Made by a program: the position numbers and the translations under genes. Shown here in pieces: positions 40,452 to 50,495 of a stretch of DNA of 64,000 bases. The notes beneath the pieces were generated by a model. The model did no database searches. It saw nothing but the letters and a program-made list of their open reading frames with translations, and had not been told where the DNA came from. The DNA lies in contig SZZY01000014.1 in assembly GCA_009830035.1 (NCBI GenBank), positions 1 through 64,000 on the forward strand. The letters run 5' to 3'. The stretch is from Pantoea sp. Eser (GTDB taxonomy: Bacteria > Pseudomonadota > Gammaproteobacteria > Enterobacterales > Enterobacteriaceae). Position 1 is the first letter of the stretch, and each line of letters starts with the position of its first letter.

Positions 40452-41646
40452 ATGCTGACCACAATAATATATCGCAGCCATATTTCTGACGACTTTCCGG
40501 TCAGAACCCTGCCAGGAATGGTCGAAAACGCCAGCAAAATTAACGCGGCCCACGATGTGACCGGCATTTTACTGTTCAACGGTACCCATTTCTTTCAGCT
40601 GCTGGAAGGCCCTGAAGCGGGAATACTCGCCGTTTATCGACGGATCTGCGCCGATAAACGCCATCATAACGTGGTGGGATTGATGCGCGACTATGCGCCT
40701 TCGCGCCGTTTTGGTAATGCCGGCATGGAACTGTTCGATCTGCGCGAGCACGATCGTTCCTCCGTGATGCAGGCGGTACTCGATAAAGGCACGTCAAAAT
40801 ATCGCCTGACCTATGACGATCGGGCACTGCAATTTCTGCGTACCTTCGTTGAGTCGCGCGAGAAAGAAAATTACTACGAAGTTCCCCCGCCGGGTTACTG
40901 GGAGTTCATTTCTGAACGCAGTGATGTGCCGGACTCCAGACCGCTCACCGAAGGGGTCAGCTTCCGTCCGGTCGTCGATCCGCTGGCCCGTCAGGTCACC
41001 GCTATCGAAGCGACCACTACCCGTCCGGCAGGGTCGCTGTCAGAAGATTCAGCCAGTCAGCAGCTCTATTTCGACGATCTTGAAACGGTGAAAAAGACCT
41101 TTGCCCATGCCGGTCTGGTTTGCCCGGACGGCATGACGCTCTACGTCAGCCTGCTGCCTATGACGCTAGTGTTGGTGCCGGATGCGGTGAAGCTGATTGT
41201 GGCGGCGATTGAGCAAGCAGGCCTGGTGCCTGAGCAGGTGGTTATCGGAGTAAGCGAAACAGCTGTCGTCTCACAGCTTGATACGTTCTCTAAAGCCGTA
41301 CGCGAACTTAAAGCGGTGGGGATCAGCTTATCCGTCGACAACTTTGGTGACGGTTCGGCTGGTTTGTCGCTACTGACCCATATTCAGCCAGATCGTATCC
41401 GCATCGATGCCGGTATCACCCACGATGTTCACCGCAGCGGACCAAAGCAAGCGGTGGTACAAGCGATTATCAAATGCTGCTCGGCGCTGGAAATTACGGT
41501 GATCGCAGCCGGTATTGTGCAGGCTGAAGAGTGGATGTAGCTGGAAGCGGCGGGCGTGATTAACTTTCAGGGGACGCTGTTCGCCGCCGCTGGACGTTAA
41601 TGATCCAGAGTCGGTAGCCTGGCCGGAATACCGCGAAGCGATGTAA
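40452..41646 (+). pseudogene. bluF: BluF-type BLUF-EAL anti-repressor, amber near the end
   Basis: ATG 40452 (CGGAG upstream). It closely follows E. coli BluF (YcgF): MLTTIIYRSHISDD with flavin Tyr7, HFFQLLEG with Gln49, LMRDYAPSRRFGNAGMELFD, and a degenerate EAL domain lacking the catalytic motifs (FRPVVDPLARQVTAIEA; VDNFGDGSAGLSLL). In E. coli this type does not cleave c-di-GMP; it binds the repressor BluR under blue light. TAG at 41538-41540 replaces the Trp of EEWMWLE, and a one-base shift near 41590 hides the natural end (DPESVAWPEYREAM, stop 41646). Only about 35 C-terminal residues are lost, so partial function is conceivable. No bluR (MerR type) is seen here. Confidence 0.9.
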
Positions 41647-41676
41647 TCGCGGCACAGCTGGTTACCACCTCAACAG

Positions 41677-41701
41677 GGCTCGCCGGATGGCGGGCTTTTT
41701 T
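41677..41701 (+). terminator. Terminator after bluF
   Basis: GGCTCGCC and GGCGGGC pair around GGAT and are followed by seven T. Confidence 0.8.
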
Positions 41702-41774
41702 TATCGTGATCCGCTGCGCCTGTTCTGCTATTGATCGTTCGCAGATGACAACCTTGCCGGGAGTACATACCACA

Positions 41775-42227
41775 ATGAACGTTCACGTCAGAACCGCGAC
41801 CGCTGCCGATACGGCCGATCTGTTTCACATCCGCACTTCCGTGACTGAAAATGCGCTGTCTTACCAGGAGCTTCAGGCGCTGGGCATTACCCCGGCCGCG
41901 GTTGAAGCGATGATTAGCACCTCAACCTGCGCGTGGATCGCCCTGTCTGGTCGCAATGCGGTGGGGTTCTCTATGATCCTGCCGGAAGAAGGTTGTCTGT
42001 TTGCGGCTTTCGTCCTTCCGGCTTACCAGGGCGCTGGCATTGGCAAACGACTGGCAGAGGAGGCTGAAAACCAGCTGTTCCTCCATCATGACGTCATCTG
42101 GCTGGAAACCGCTGAAGCAACACGTGCTGCGGGATTCTATCGTCACAGAGGATGGGTCAAGGCGAGTAAGACAGCGGCAGACAATGATATCCGGATGGTC
42201 AAACAGTCGTCATGGCGTTCAGCCTGA
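41775..42227 (+). CDS. GNAT-family N-acetyltransferase
   Basis: ATG 41775 opens an intact 150-residue protein. It has the GNAT fold: N-terminal VRTATAADTADLFHIRTSV, the acetyl-CoA loop in FVLPAYQGAGIGKRLAEEAE (Q-x-x-G-x-G pattern), and LETAEATRAAGFYRHRGWVK at the end. Substrate cannot be predicted; small-molecule acetylation is typical. It sits alone between the bluF pseudogene and the downstream iterons. There is no lesion. Confidence 0.85.
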   Translation: MNVHVRTATAADTADLFHIRTSVTENALSYQELQALGITPAAVEAMISTSTCAWIALSGRNAVGFSMILPEEGCLFAAFVLPAYQGAGIGKRLAEEAENQLFLHHDVIWLETAEATRAAGFYRHRGWVKASKTAADNDIRMVKQSSWRSA

Positions 42228-42317
42228 GGAAACGCGTTCCCTGGTTACCCTTCGGGACAGCTGCGCTGGCCTGTGGCAACCTCGCTTAGGCTTCCGCAAT
42301 CATGGTTTATTTCGTCT

Positions 42318-42833
42318 AACCACTATAGCGAGGAAGTAACGGTGTAACCGATCATTATCTGAACAAAAAATCAGCCATTACGGATAAAAAACCAGAAATT
42401 AACCACTGTGAAGCGTAAAGCGGCCAGAGAATCTCTGCTTTGAAGGGGAAAAGATAAGAATCAGACAGGGTCGCCGCGGGCAACAACCACTATAGCGAGA
42501 ACGATGAAACTGTCGATCGCAATGTTATCAGCGCGCCAGAGCAGAGCGTGAGGGGAGGATCCGTCATCAGCGTATGTTGCACCGCTACGCATAACCACTG
42601 TAGCGAGCATCTCTGACGCGCTGACTGGCCAGCAGCAGGTTGATACAAGTGCGACGGAGAGGGAAAATCAATGTCAGTAACCACTAACATCAGTCATAAC
42701 AAGGGCTGGCAGGTAAGTGGGTACCAGCGGGATGACGACCAATAACCACTATAGCGAGTAATCTATCTCACCATAGTGGTTAGTACTCACTACAGCGGTT
42801 GCCGAAAACGGTGCCCTGCTCGCTACAGTGGCT
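42318..42833. repeat. Iteron cluster downstream of repA
   Basis: Fifteen-base iterons of consensus AACCACTATAGCGAG at 42318, 42485, 42593 and 42744 (forward), then reverse copies at 42767, 42786 and 42819 (for example CTCACTACAGCGGTT). Spacing is irregular. They lie just past the 3' end of repA. Such sites usually bind the Rep protein and control copy number or incompatibility. Confidence 0.9.
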
Positions 42834-42888
42834 GGTTTGCGGCATTGCTCACATTCTCGCTGGCTGGCGTCGCAAAGCAGCATGAAGG

Positions 42889-43962
42889 TTAACCTTTTTT
42901 CTCTTTGCGGATTTTATTCAGTAGCTCTTTTTCTTCACGTGAAACCATGACCAGTTCACTGCTTTCCTCTTCCGGAATAATATCCGGCAGATTCATATCC
43001 ATGATCTCCGCATCGCTGTCGATATCATCATAATCATCCATATCATCGTCAATTAAGCCTGACTGACTGAGCGGCAGTTCTGCCGGCCGCAGCTTCGGAT
43101 GACGATAGTGGACCCAGAAGTAGACTGACGAGCCGCGCTTAGTTTCGGTGTAGTCGAGGTACCCGATCTCTTTCAACTGCTCCATCGCTTTTCTGACGGT
43201 CGCATTTTGCGTGATCACGCGGGAGGTCAGGTTAAGCCTGGCGCGCAGCCGGGCCATTGATATTGGCGCAGGCTTCGGCGGCAGGCTTTCAATGAAGGTA
43301 TATAAAGCCTGGGCGGACTCTTTACGCGCCAGTTCATTGATCGCCTTGAGCTGCAACAGCACCTTTCGGTCGAACTGATACAACTCAAAGATCTTGGGAT
43401 CAGCCTGCAACGTCACAGTATCTTTTTTAATACTGTATTTGGCAGACTGCACCAAGTGAGTTGTATAGTTTTCACCGCCCTTACTGGTGAACGTTAACGT
43501 ATTAGAGGCGATACGCGTCAGGGAAGCGTCCAGACGGTTCCTGAGCTTCGACGAGAGACGAACAGAGGGAATGCCACACAGTTTGGCGAATTCGACGAAA
43601 GAAAGCGTTACCGTGTCTCCCAGACACTCATGCGTGGCAAAAGCACGAATGATCCCCACCCACGTTTTGAAATCGTTATCCATATCCAGCCGGGCGCCGA
43701 GGATCTTGATGTTGTCATACCCTTCCGATCTGACCAGGGACAACTGTTTAAGATCCTGCGTAACGTCCATCGCATTCATCTGGTTTTTCTGACTGCGCGC
43801 CGTGGATTTTAGCGTAGGAACAAACAGGCCTAGCCTCATCAGAGCCACCGGCTGCACCGTGTTATTGCTGTTAGGCGTCAGGGTGACAACTTCATCGGTA
43901 CGTTTGTCTGTTTCGCTAAACGCTTCAGCTATGTTCAGGATATGTGGTTCTTTTTTCGGCAT
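42889..43962 (-). CDS. repA: RepFIB-type replication initiator RepA (Rep_3 superfamily)
   Basis: The frame opens at 44025, but ATG 43962 ([19 protein letters not shown]) is the likely start, giving 357 residues. It has the two winged-helix layout of Rep_3 initiators: [11 protein letters not shown]-type beginning ([18 protein letters not shown]), [68 protein letters not shown], then an acidic tail rich in Asp ([16 protein letters not shown]). It binds iterons to open the origin. Iterons lie on both sides (42318-42833 and 44003-44402). It is undamaged, as an essential plasmid gene should be. Its start region overlaps the nearest upstream iterons, consistent with autorepression. Confidence 0.93.
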   Translation of the reverse strand: MPKKEPHILNIAEAFSETDKRTDEVVTLTPNSNNTVQPVALMRLGLFVPTLKSTARSQKNQMNAMDVTQDLKQLSLVRSEGYDNIKILGARLDMDNDFKTWVGIIRAFATHECLGDTVTLSFVEFAKLCGIPSVRLSSKLRNRLDASLTRIASNTLTFTSKGGENYTTHLVQSAKYSIKKDTVTLQADPKIFELYQFDRKVLLQLKAINELARKESAQALYTFIESLPPKPAPISMARLRARLNLTSRVITQNATVRKAMEQLKEIGYLDYTETKRGSSVYFWVHYRHPKLRPAELPLSQSGLIDDDMDDYDDIDSDAEIMDMNLPDIIPEEESSELVMVSREEKELLNKIRKEKKG

Positions 43963-44002
43963 GCGTAATATCCGTGATGTGAACAAGCGAGAGTCGCCGT
44001 TA

Positions 44003-44402
44003 CTCGATACAGTGGATACTAGCATTCACTATAGCGGTTAATCTACTCGCTATAGTGGTTTTTTGTCTCACTACAGTGGTTAGCGATCACCTCCCAGGGC
44101 AGAGATACCATGGCCTCAGACCAGATCGGGATCTCTTAGGAACTTGTTATGATCTTATGAGGATCTGTTATTGGATAAAACCGGTGGATAAACAGAATGA
44201 ACTCACCAGCCCACTTCCCTGCCCTCACCACGATCCTCTGCCGATGCGGTTTGTTGCCCGCTCATTCAAATAAAGGTTATACACAGGTAAATGCCCGTTT
44301 ACTCGCTACAGTGGTTATTGTTCACTCGCCAGCGCGGTTGTTTATCTCGCTACAGTGGTTATTTTACTTCCCACAGTGGTTATTCTTCTCGCTATAGTCG
44401 TT
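44003..44402. repeat. Iteron cluster upstream of repA (origin side)
   Basis: Copies of CTCGCTATAGTGGTT or close variants at 44003 (weak), 44025, 44046, 44067, 44302, 44325 (weak), 44346, 44367 and 44388, all in the orientation opposite to the forward copies downstream of the gene. They fall in two sets of about four, at 20-23 bp spacing, two helical turns. This is the probable replication origin with the repA promoter. Confidence 0.92.
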
Positions 44403-44514
44403 ATCAACACCTCTTCAACCCTTATCCTGCAAGGCCCAGGCGGCAGTGGGGATCTATTAAGGATCTCAGTTTGATCTATAGAGGATCGAACAATTGGATC
44501 TGACCTGTGGATAA
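44126..44514. other. Origin elements: Dam-site clusters and DnaA boxes
   Basis: Two stretches (about 44124-44186 and 44451-44516) each hold four or five GATC sites within about 60 bp, AT-rich spacers, and end in a GTGGATAA element; the second is a perfect DnaA box (TGTGGATAA, 44506-44514). TTATACACA at 44277-44285 is a one-mismatch box. The first iteron set precedes the first module and the second set precedes the second. The layout fits an origin with duplex-unwinding and DnaA loading regions. Confidence 0.75.
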
Positions 44515-44529
44515 CGAGGATAAAAAGAA

Positions 44530-45522
44530 CAAACATGCCGTTAAAAGAGCGGGAAAACTGACAAGAAGGTTTGAGGAAAAGTCAGGACGAACGGTAAGGT
44601 TGACTGTAGCCTGCCAGAGCAAATCAAAGGAAAAGAAAGCGTAGATCTGAACAGACTGGCCTCACGTTGGTATAAAACCAGAAAACGGCCAACAGACTTA
44701 GGAAAATCAGCCCTGATCAGTTGATGCCGTCTACCATTTCGCAGCAGGATTGTTAAATGAAGCATTGTTTTTTCGCTCTGATTAACATCAGGTAACCAGC
44801 AAGCTTGACGAACCTATGCCAACTGCAACATGCCCCTGTTTAATGCCTTAACAGAAGTGCCACTCATATCGATACCAATCCGGGTGTGTAGTCAAACACC
44901 TGACTCAGGGATAAGAAGTATTTAACGACATTTTGCTACCCTCTCCTCTCCTCAGCTAAAAACGTTTTTTATTGAATTTTCATGATGAAAACACCATAAA
45001 TTCACCCTGAAAATGACGGTTCGAGAAGTTAGTAATTATGGGCTCTATATGCTTAAGAAAGCGACTTTCAGCACAAACGCTTGTATACATTCCTCACAAA
45101 GCTCTGCAAAATTCTTTCTAAGCAGTAGCTGAAAAATAAGGGTATGAGTTCTAATTGCTGAAAAACCAGCAGTTAGATCAGGATGGAACATTTGTTCATT
45201 GAAAGGAGGTTGTGAAATATCTCTGGCTGATAACAACGATTTTTACATTGCCAGTCAGACAGTTTCGCTTTAAACAGGTCAGTTCAACTCCCGGATTGCT
45301 ACTGTCGGGTAATTCAGTATTTCATTATCCTGAAGGGAAGATTTAATAAGGAGGCAACGGAAGAACAGACCAATGAATCTCAGCAGTCTGCACTTAATTT
45401 CTGTAAGTGGGCGACTCTGCTGCTTCATCACCAGCAAATATACAGATAGGCAGACTGAAGAATGATCAGTACGGCCCTCTTCTTTCGCACTTCAATTAGC
45501 ACGATTGTTTCGCTAAACAAAG
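44530..45522. other. Intergenic region between origin and LysR pseudogene
   Basis: About 1 kb without a convincing gene. It contains the first copy of a parS-like element (44974-44995). The short minus-strand frames at 44541 and 45045 have no ribosome sites and no recognisable features. Confidence 0.5.
44974..44995. repeat. parS-like element, copy 1
   Basis: GAATTTTCATGATGAAAACA followed by CC. The core TTTTCAT/ATGAAAA is an inverted repeat around one base. A second copy with one difference lies at 47704. The TTTCA/TGAAA boxes recall the A-boxes of P1 parS, and the ParB here is P1-like. TTCACCCTGAA at 45001 may be a further box. Confidence 0.5.
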
Positions 45523-46350
45523 CTAAGCCGATGAAGATGTCTGTGTTGTACGTTCTTCTTTCAGAAAATCAACAAATGCGCGCAGCGGCGCAGACATAAA
45601 CCGGCTGGGAAAGTAGAGCCAGGGTCCTTCAAAAGCAGACCACCATTCCGGTAGTACAGCAACAAGCTCGCCAGTTTCGAAATGGGGCTGTAGCCAGTTC
45701 CCGAAGGTAGCAATAATGCCTCTGCCCTGCTTAGCAAAATCAATAGCGGCACCATTGACGCCAATAATTAAACGGCCTGCAGGGTTCACCGTCACGGTCT
45801 CACCCTGATATTCAAATTCCCAGGGTATCAGTGCCCCGCTTGAATACTTCAACCGAATACAGCCATGCTCGGCTAAATCAGCCGGGTGTGACGGTGAACC
45901 CTGCAACGCTAAATAGGCAGGCGCAGCCGCCAGTGCGAGCTTCTGTGTGCGGGGACCTATCGGTACGGCAATAGTATCTTTAGCCAGATGCTCGCAATAG
46001 CGGATAGTGCAGGAGAAAACGGTTCATTATGGGTGGCAGAATATCCAGCATCACACTGCGCCAGTAACATTCAATTTAAGCACGCCGCGTACCGCTTGCT
46101 GATAACTTGAAACGTCATTCAGCACCGATCTCATTTCAGTAAGCAGAGAGGCAATACGGTCAGCTAGGGTCCGGCCAGCTTCGGTTGGCATTACGCTGCG
46201 CGTAGTACGGATAAAAAGCGGCACGCCAAGACTTTGCTCCAGCGCGGTGATCCTTTCGCTGACTGTTGAAGGCGACAGACCAAGCTGTTTCGCGGCCATC
46301 CGGAAACCATTCTCTTTAAACACGGTAATAAAGATCGATAAGTCATCCAC
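45523..46350 (-). pseudogene. LysR-family regulator, broken
   Basis: From ATG 46350: DDLSIFITVFKENGFRMAAKQLGLSPSTVSERI is a complete LysR HTH. Near 46060 the frame shifts (VLKLNVTGAV, then MLDILPPIMNRFLLHYPLL), a part of the effector domain is deleted near 46005, and the C-terminal half (RTQKLALAAAPAYLALQGSP, then IPWEFEYQGETVTVNPAGRL) continues to 45523. It is divergent from the SDR gene at 46503 and probably regulated it. Dead by frameshift and deletion. Confidence 0.82.
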
Positions 46351-46502
46351 AGTTGCGGCCTGTCATTGTTCGGTTTTCCGATCAGCCTATTCACATTACC
46401 CTCTATTATCAAACGTTATCAGTCCGCTTATAAAGGTGGAGCAAACACGGGACTCTTTCTGCAGGGGAAAGAGCGCACAAGGCAGAATAAGCCGGAGTCT
46501 GT

Positions 46503-47243
46503 ATGAAAGATAAAACTGTTCTTATTACCGGGTTACCGGGGCCAACAAAAGTATCGGATTTGAAACAGCCCGACAGCTCGGTCTACGCGGTTATCAAATC
46601 TGGCTGGCGTGTCGCGATGAAGCGCGGGGCCAGGCTGCGCTGGCCAAACCGGCCGCAGAGGGTATCACAACCCGGGTAGTGGTTATGGATGTGACGCAGC
46701 TGTCGAGCATTCAGGCTGCAGCGCAATACGTGCTTAAAGAAGAAGGGCAGCTGGATATTTTGATTAATAATGCCGGTATCTCAGGCGTCCAGGGCACTCA
46801 TCCCAGCGAGCAACGTATCGACGAGGTTATTACGGTATATGATACTAACGTGTTTGGTGCGATAAGAGTAACTCAGGCTTTTCTGCCGCTGCTGAAAGCC
46901 GCGGGCGGCGCTAAAATCATCATGGTCAGTAGCGGACTGGGCTCACTGGAGTGGGTTTCCGACCCGAACCATCCTTATTTTAAGGTCAATGAACTGGGCT
47001 ATAACAGCTCAAAAACCGCATTGAACGCGGTAACCATCGCCTTTGCCAGACAGCTTAAGAATCAGGGCATCAGCGTAAATGCCGTCGATCCCGGCTATAC
47101 CGCCACGGATTTCAATGGACACAGCGGCTACAGAAGCGTAGCCTAGGCTGCTGCCGGCAGCGTCTGGCTGGTGGCCGGCAGAACAAAATCCGGCGGAAAT
47201 GACAGGCGGATTCTACTTCGATCAACAGCGCGCGCCCTGGTAA
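46503..47243 (+). pseudogene. Short-chain dehydrogenase/reductase, frameshifts and amber
   Basis: ATG 46503 reads MKDKTVLITG; a frameshift near 46540 splits the Rossmann start, and the next frame gives GANKSIGFETARQLGLRG. A complete core follows: NNAGISG, SSGLGSLEW with catalytic Ser, YNSSKTA (YxxxK) and NAVDPGYTATDFNG. TAG at 47144-47146 interrupts YRSVA*AAAG, where Gln or Glu is usual, and a final shift precedes MTGGFYFDQQRAPW, ending at 47243. Classical NAD(P)-dependent SDR; substrate unknown. Partner of the divergent LysR. Confidence 0.82.
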
Positions 47244-48071
47244 ACGCTACCTGAAACCAGACACAGCTAGGTTGATTAGCCTATTCAGATCCCTGCGGTG
47301 GTATGAAGCAGGCACAGGTTACACCTCAACACGTCGTTACCGCGCCTGCCGGCTTGTTCGCTTATGTTGTCCATCCGACGCGGTTCCTATAGCTGCCTGG
47401 CGCTGTATAACGTTCTGTTCGGGTCAAGGATAGCGCGTAGAATAAGCGTGAAAGGAAGAACTGGAAGCAGGGAATCGTCGGGTGAGCAACGTGCTGCCTG
47501 TCATTGTATTTTGCAACCGCACCCCCCTGGAAATGACTTACCCGCCATGCCTTATTTTAATTTTACGGCCGGTAAAGGGATTATCTGAACTGGCGAACTT
47601 ATCCTGTTCTCTGCTCTATTCGCTGGTTTGCGCGGCCGGTTTTTTTCAGTAAACTCCCCACGGGAATTCACGCTTAAATAAATGAAATAATTGATATTTT
47701 TTAGAATTTTCACGATGAAAACACCCTTTTCTTCCGCTATTTTCATACGGATTTTGATTTGTTATTACGTTGTCCGCTGCGCTACCTATTCCAAATAAGG
47801 GTTTCGCTGTAGCTTTAGAAAAACACACCAGCGTGAATGACCCTTCCTCTTTTCTATTCTTCTGATCGGCTGCGGTTCATTAATCAATGTTCTCCGCAAC
47901 GCTCTTACCGCTGAATTCACCCGGCCCAAACGATTGCCAGTAACGCTACCTCCAGTTGCCGAAGCATTCCATCCGATAGTAAAAAATCCAGGTTTTTGGC
48001 ATTTTTCTAAAAAATTGGCAGATAGCCGCTTTTTGTGTAGTATGCAAAAAAACATTAACGCAGAGGGGCTT
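47244..48071. other. Region upstream of parA
   Basis: About 830 bp without a supported gene. It holds the second parS-like copy (47704-47725). Just before parA an inverted motif TTTTTG ... CAAAAA (48030-48050) could be the ParA operator. Longer frames here lack coding character. Confidence 0.5.
47704..47725. repeat. parS-like element, copy 2
   Basis: GAATTTTCACGATGAAAACA followed by CC matches the copy at 44974-44995 in 21 of 22 bases. It lies 347 bp upstream of parA. Outside these 22 bases the two regions do not match, so it is a selected short element rather than a recent duplication. Confidence 0.5.
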
Positions 48072-49274
48072 ATGAAGCGTGACTATGGTGGTGTGCTGGA
48101 GATGGCAACGCGTGCCAACTCCATGTTGCACGGGCTGAGCAATCACATTGAGCAGCAGCGTCAGGAATTTAACCAGACCGGTTTTTATCAGACTTTCTCA
48201 CGTAATGCCGTTGCCAACATGCCATTGCTGAGTAAGCATGCAGTGGTAGCTGCCATCAATGACATGGAAGAAGCTGGGTATCAGTTTGGTAAGAAGCAAA
48301 CCGGTAGCACCTCACAATATGCATTAACCATCCAGAACGTGGTCGATATTTATCAGCACCGCAAGGTACCAAAATACCGCGATAAGCACGAAGGTCCGTT
48401 TGTGATCTTTGTGGTCAGCCTCAAAGGTGGCGTTTCCAAAACGGTCAGCACCGTAACGCTGGCCCACGGTATGCGGGCCCATCCTTCGATGCTGCACAAT
48501 GACCTGCGGATTCTGGTTATCGATCTCGACCCACAGGCCTCCAGCACAATGTTCCTCAGCCACACTAACAGCGTCGGCTCTGTGCTGGAAACCGCCGCCC
48601 AAGCAATGCTGAATGATCTGGACGCTGACCAGCTACGTGAGCAGTTTATCAAACCGACGGTGATGCCTGGCGTTGATGTCATTCCCGCCTCGATTGATGA
48701 CGGTTTTGTCGCCAGTGACTGGGAAGAGCTAGTCGCGCAGCATCTGCCGGGCGTAGCGCCTTCTGAAGTTCTGCGCCGCAACGTCATCGATCATCTGGCC
48801 GGTGATTACGACTTCATCTTCCTCGATACCGGCCCGCATCTCGATTCGTTTGTGCTGAATGCGATTGCCGCCAGTGATGTACTGCTGACGCCAACGCCTC
48901 CGGCGCAGGTTGATTTCCACTCGACCATGAAATACCTGACGCGACTGCCGGAGATGCTGGAGCGGATCGAAGCGGAAGGGGTCGAGCTACGTCTGAAGGC
49001 GAATATTGGCTTCATGTCAAAAATGACCTCCAAGCACGATCATCTCACGTCACAAAGTTATGCCCGCGAAGTGTTTACCAAATCGATGCTCGATTGTGGC
49101 CTGCCGCGGCTGGATGGCTTTGAACGCTGCGGCGAGTCGTTTGATACGGTGATCAGCGCGAACCCGTCATCCTATCCCGGCAGCGCCGATGCGTTACGCA
49201 AGGCTAAATATGAAGCGGAGCAGTTCTCAAGGGCTGTATTTGATCGCATTGAATATATCCGGAGCACCCTGTGA
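48072..49274 (+). CDS. parA: Plasmid partition ATPase ParA (type Ia)
   Basis: A longer frame begins at 47934, but ATG 48072 with AGAGGGG upstream fits ParA (400 residues). The first 100 residues are the DNA-binding extension of type Ia ParA/SopA, which autoregulates the operon. The ATPase has the deviant Walker A KGGVSKT (118-124), a Walker A' DLDPQASST and FLDTGPHLDSF for Walker B. It hydrolyses ATP on nucleoid DNA to position plasmids together with ParB. It overlaps parB by four bases. No lesion. Confidence 0.95.
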   Translation: MKRDYGGVLEMATRANSMLHGLSNHIEQQRQEFNQTGFYQTFSRNAVANMPLLSKHAVVAAINDMEEAGYQFGKKQTGSTSQYALTIQNVVDIYQHRKVPKYRDKHEGPFVIFVVSLKGGVSKTVSTVTLAHGMRAHPSMLHNDLRILVIDLDPQASSTMFLSHTNSVGSVLETAAQAMLNDLDADQLREQFIKPTVMPGVDVIPASIDDGFVASDWEELVAQHLPGVAPSEVLRRNVIDHLAGDYDFIFLDTGPHLDSFVLNAIAASDVLLTPTPPAQVDFHSTMKYLTRLPEMLERIEAEGVELRLKANIGFMSKMTSKHDHLTSQSYAREVFTKSMLDCGLPRLDGFERCGESFDTVISANPSSYPGSADALRKAKYEAEQFSRAVFDRIEYIRSTL

Positions 49275-50251
49275 GCAAACCCATCCAGCGCATTGGCCGC
49301 AAATTCGGTGACTCCGCCATTGCCAGCATGATCGACAGCAGCCAGTCGCGCACCTTTACCCTTAATTCGGGTATGAAGGCGACCTTTGTGCGGCAGCTGA
49401 TCCCGCATGATGACATTGAAGCAAAGACCTATGTCGACCCGAAGATTAACGGACGCGATCAGAGCACGCTGACGGCCGAGTCGCTCAAAGAGATTACCCG
49501 CACCATTACCCTGCAACAGTTCTTCCCGGCCATCGGGCGCATCACCACTGATCGAATTGAAATCATGGACGGCTCCCGTCGCCGCGCAGCCTGTATTCTC
49601 TCCGGTGCCAGTCTGGAAGTGCTGGTCACGGCAGATGAACTGAGTATCAGTGATGCTCGTCAGCTGGCCGCTGACATTCAGACCGCCCGAGAACACAACC
49701 TGCGCGAGCTGGGGTTGCGTTTTATGCTAATGAACGAGCAGGGCATGAGTAAGTCGGAGATTGCCAAAGCGGAAGGGATTTCGAATGCCAAAGTGTCGCG
49801 CGCTTTCCAGGCCGCATCGGTGCCGGCTGAATTTATCGAACTTTTCCCGGTGGTGGCTGAACTGACGTTGCAGGATTATCAACTGCTGCTTGATGTGTGG
49901 GAAGAAGCTAAAGCCGAAGCGGTCGAGGTTGATGAGCTGGTCAGTCAGATTCAGGATAAACTGACTCGCGATGCGGTGCCGGCCCAGATCAACGCCGACG
50001 AAAAAAAATCGGCCATTCTCGATTGCTTTAAAGCCGCCAGGAAGCAGCTCAAAACTCCGCCGGCTGCCAGCAGGACGGTTACGGAAAAACTGGCGACCTT
50101 CAGCACTGCCAATACCTATGCGCGCCGTAAAACCAACGATCAGAAGCGGACCGTACAGTACGAATTTAGCCGTCTGCCAAAAGATATTACCGAGAAGATT
50201 GATGCTTCTATTAAACAGATATTGTCCTCGATGAAGCGGAACAATTCCTGA
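49271..50251 (+). CDS. parB: P1-like centromere-binding protein ParB
   Basis: GTG 49271 overlaps the parA stop (GTGA). The 326-residue protein parallels P1 ParB: FTLNSGMKATFVRQLIP, NGRDQSTLTAESLKEI, QQFFPAIGRI, IEIMDGSRRRAACIL, the HTH GMSKSEIAKAEGISNAKVSR, and a C-terminal dimer domain (VQYEFSRLPKDITEKID). It binds parS and bridges plasmids to ParA. The P1 likeness, with the cre/lox remnant at 11492-12679, suggests that partition and dimer resolution share a P1-type origin. No parS-like site is seen directly downstream, where P1 has it; candidates lie upstream. Confidence 0.93.
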   Translation: MSKPIQRIGRKFGDSAIASMIDSSQSRTFTLNSGMKATFVRQLIPHDDIEAKTYVDPKINGRDQSTLTAESLKEITRTITLQQFFPAIGRITTDRIEIMDGSRRRAACILSGASLEVLVTADELSISDARQLAADIQTAREHNLRELGLRFMLMNEQGMSKSEIAKAEGISNAKVSRAFQAASVPAEFIELFPVVAELTLQDYQLLLDVWEEAKAEAVEVDELVSQIQDKLTRDAVPAQINADEKKSAILDCFKAARKQLKTPPAASRTVTEKLATFSTANTYARRKTNDQKRTVQYEFSRLPKDITEKIDASIKQILSSMKRNNS

Positions 50252-50453
50252 CATTCGTCGAAACCGGCCAAGCGCCGTTTTTCTAGCCCTAGCCTGCCAG
50301 ATTACGCTCTTCGCTATTCATTACTCTCGCCGTAAATCATGCAGCATCGCTGACGCTCGCTGCGTTATATGCCGTCATACTTCTCATCAATCCTGTGTCA
50401 CATCTCTCAATGCTGCATTTTGTTTGTTGAACGCTGACGCATCTACGGTTATA

Positions 50454-50469
50454 GCTAAAACGAGTTAGC
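50454..50469. promoter_or_regulatory. ScrR operator-like dyad before scrK
   Basis: GCTAAAACGAGTTAGC is an imperfect version of the CTAAAC/GTTTAG dyads before scrY. It lies 26 bp before the scrK start. Confidence 0.55.
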
Positions 50470-50495
50470 TAACTTATCCACTTTAAGGAACTTCT

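Noticed and set aside
42318-44402. CRISPR array
   Set aside because: Repeats are 15 bp, in both orientations, with irregular spacing around repA; these are iterons.
49172-50254. Long minus-strand frames over parB
   Set aside because: Antisense shadows of parB (174-175 residues), low-complexity composition and no motifs.
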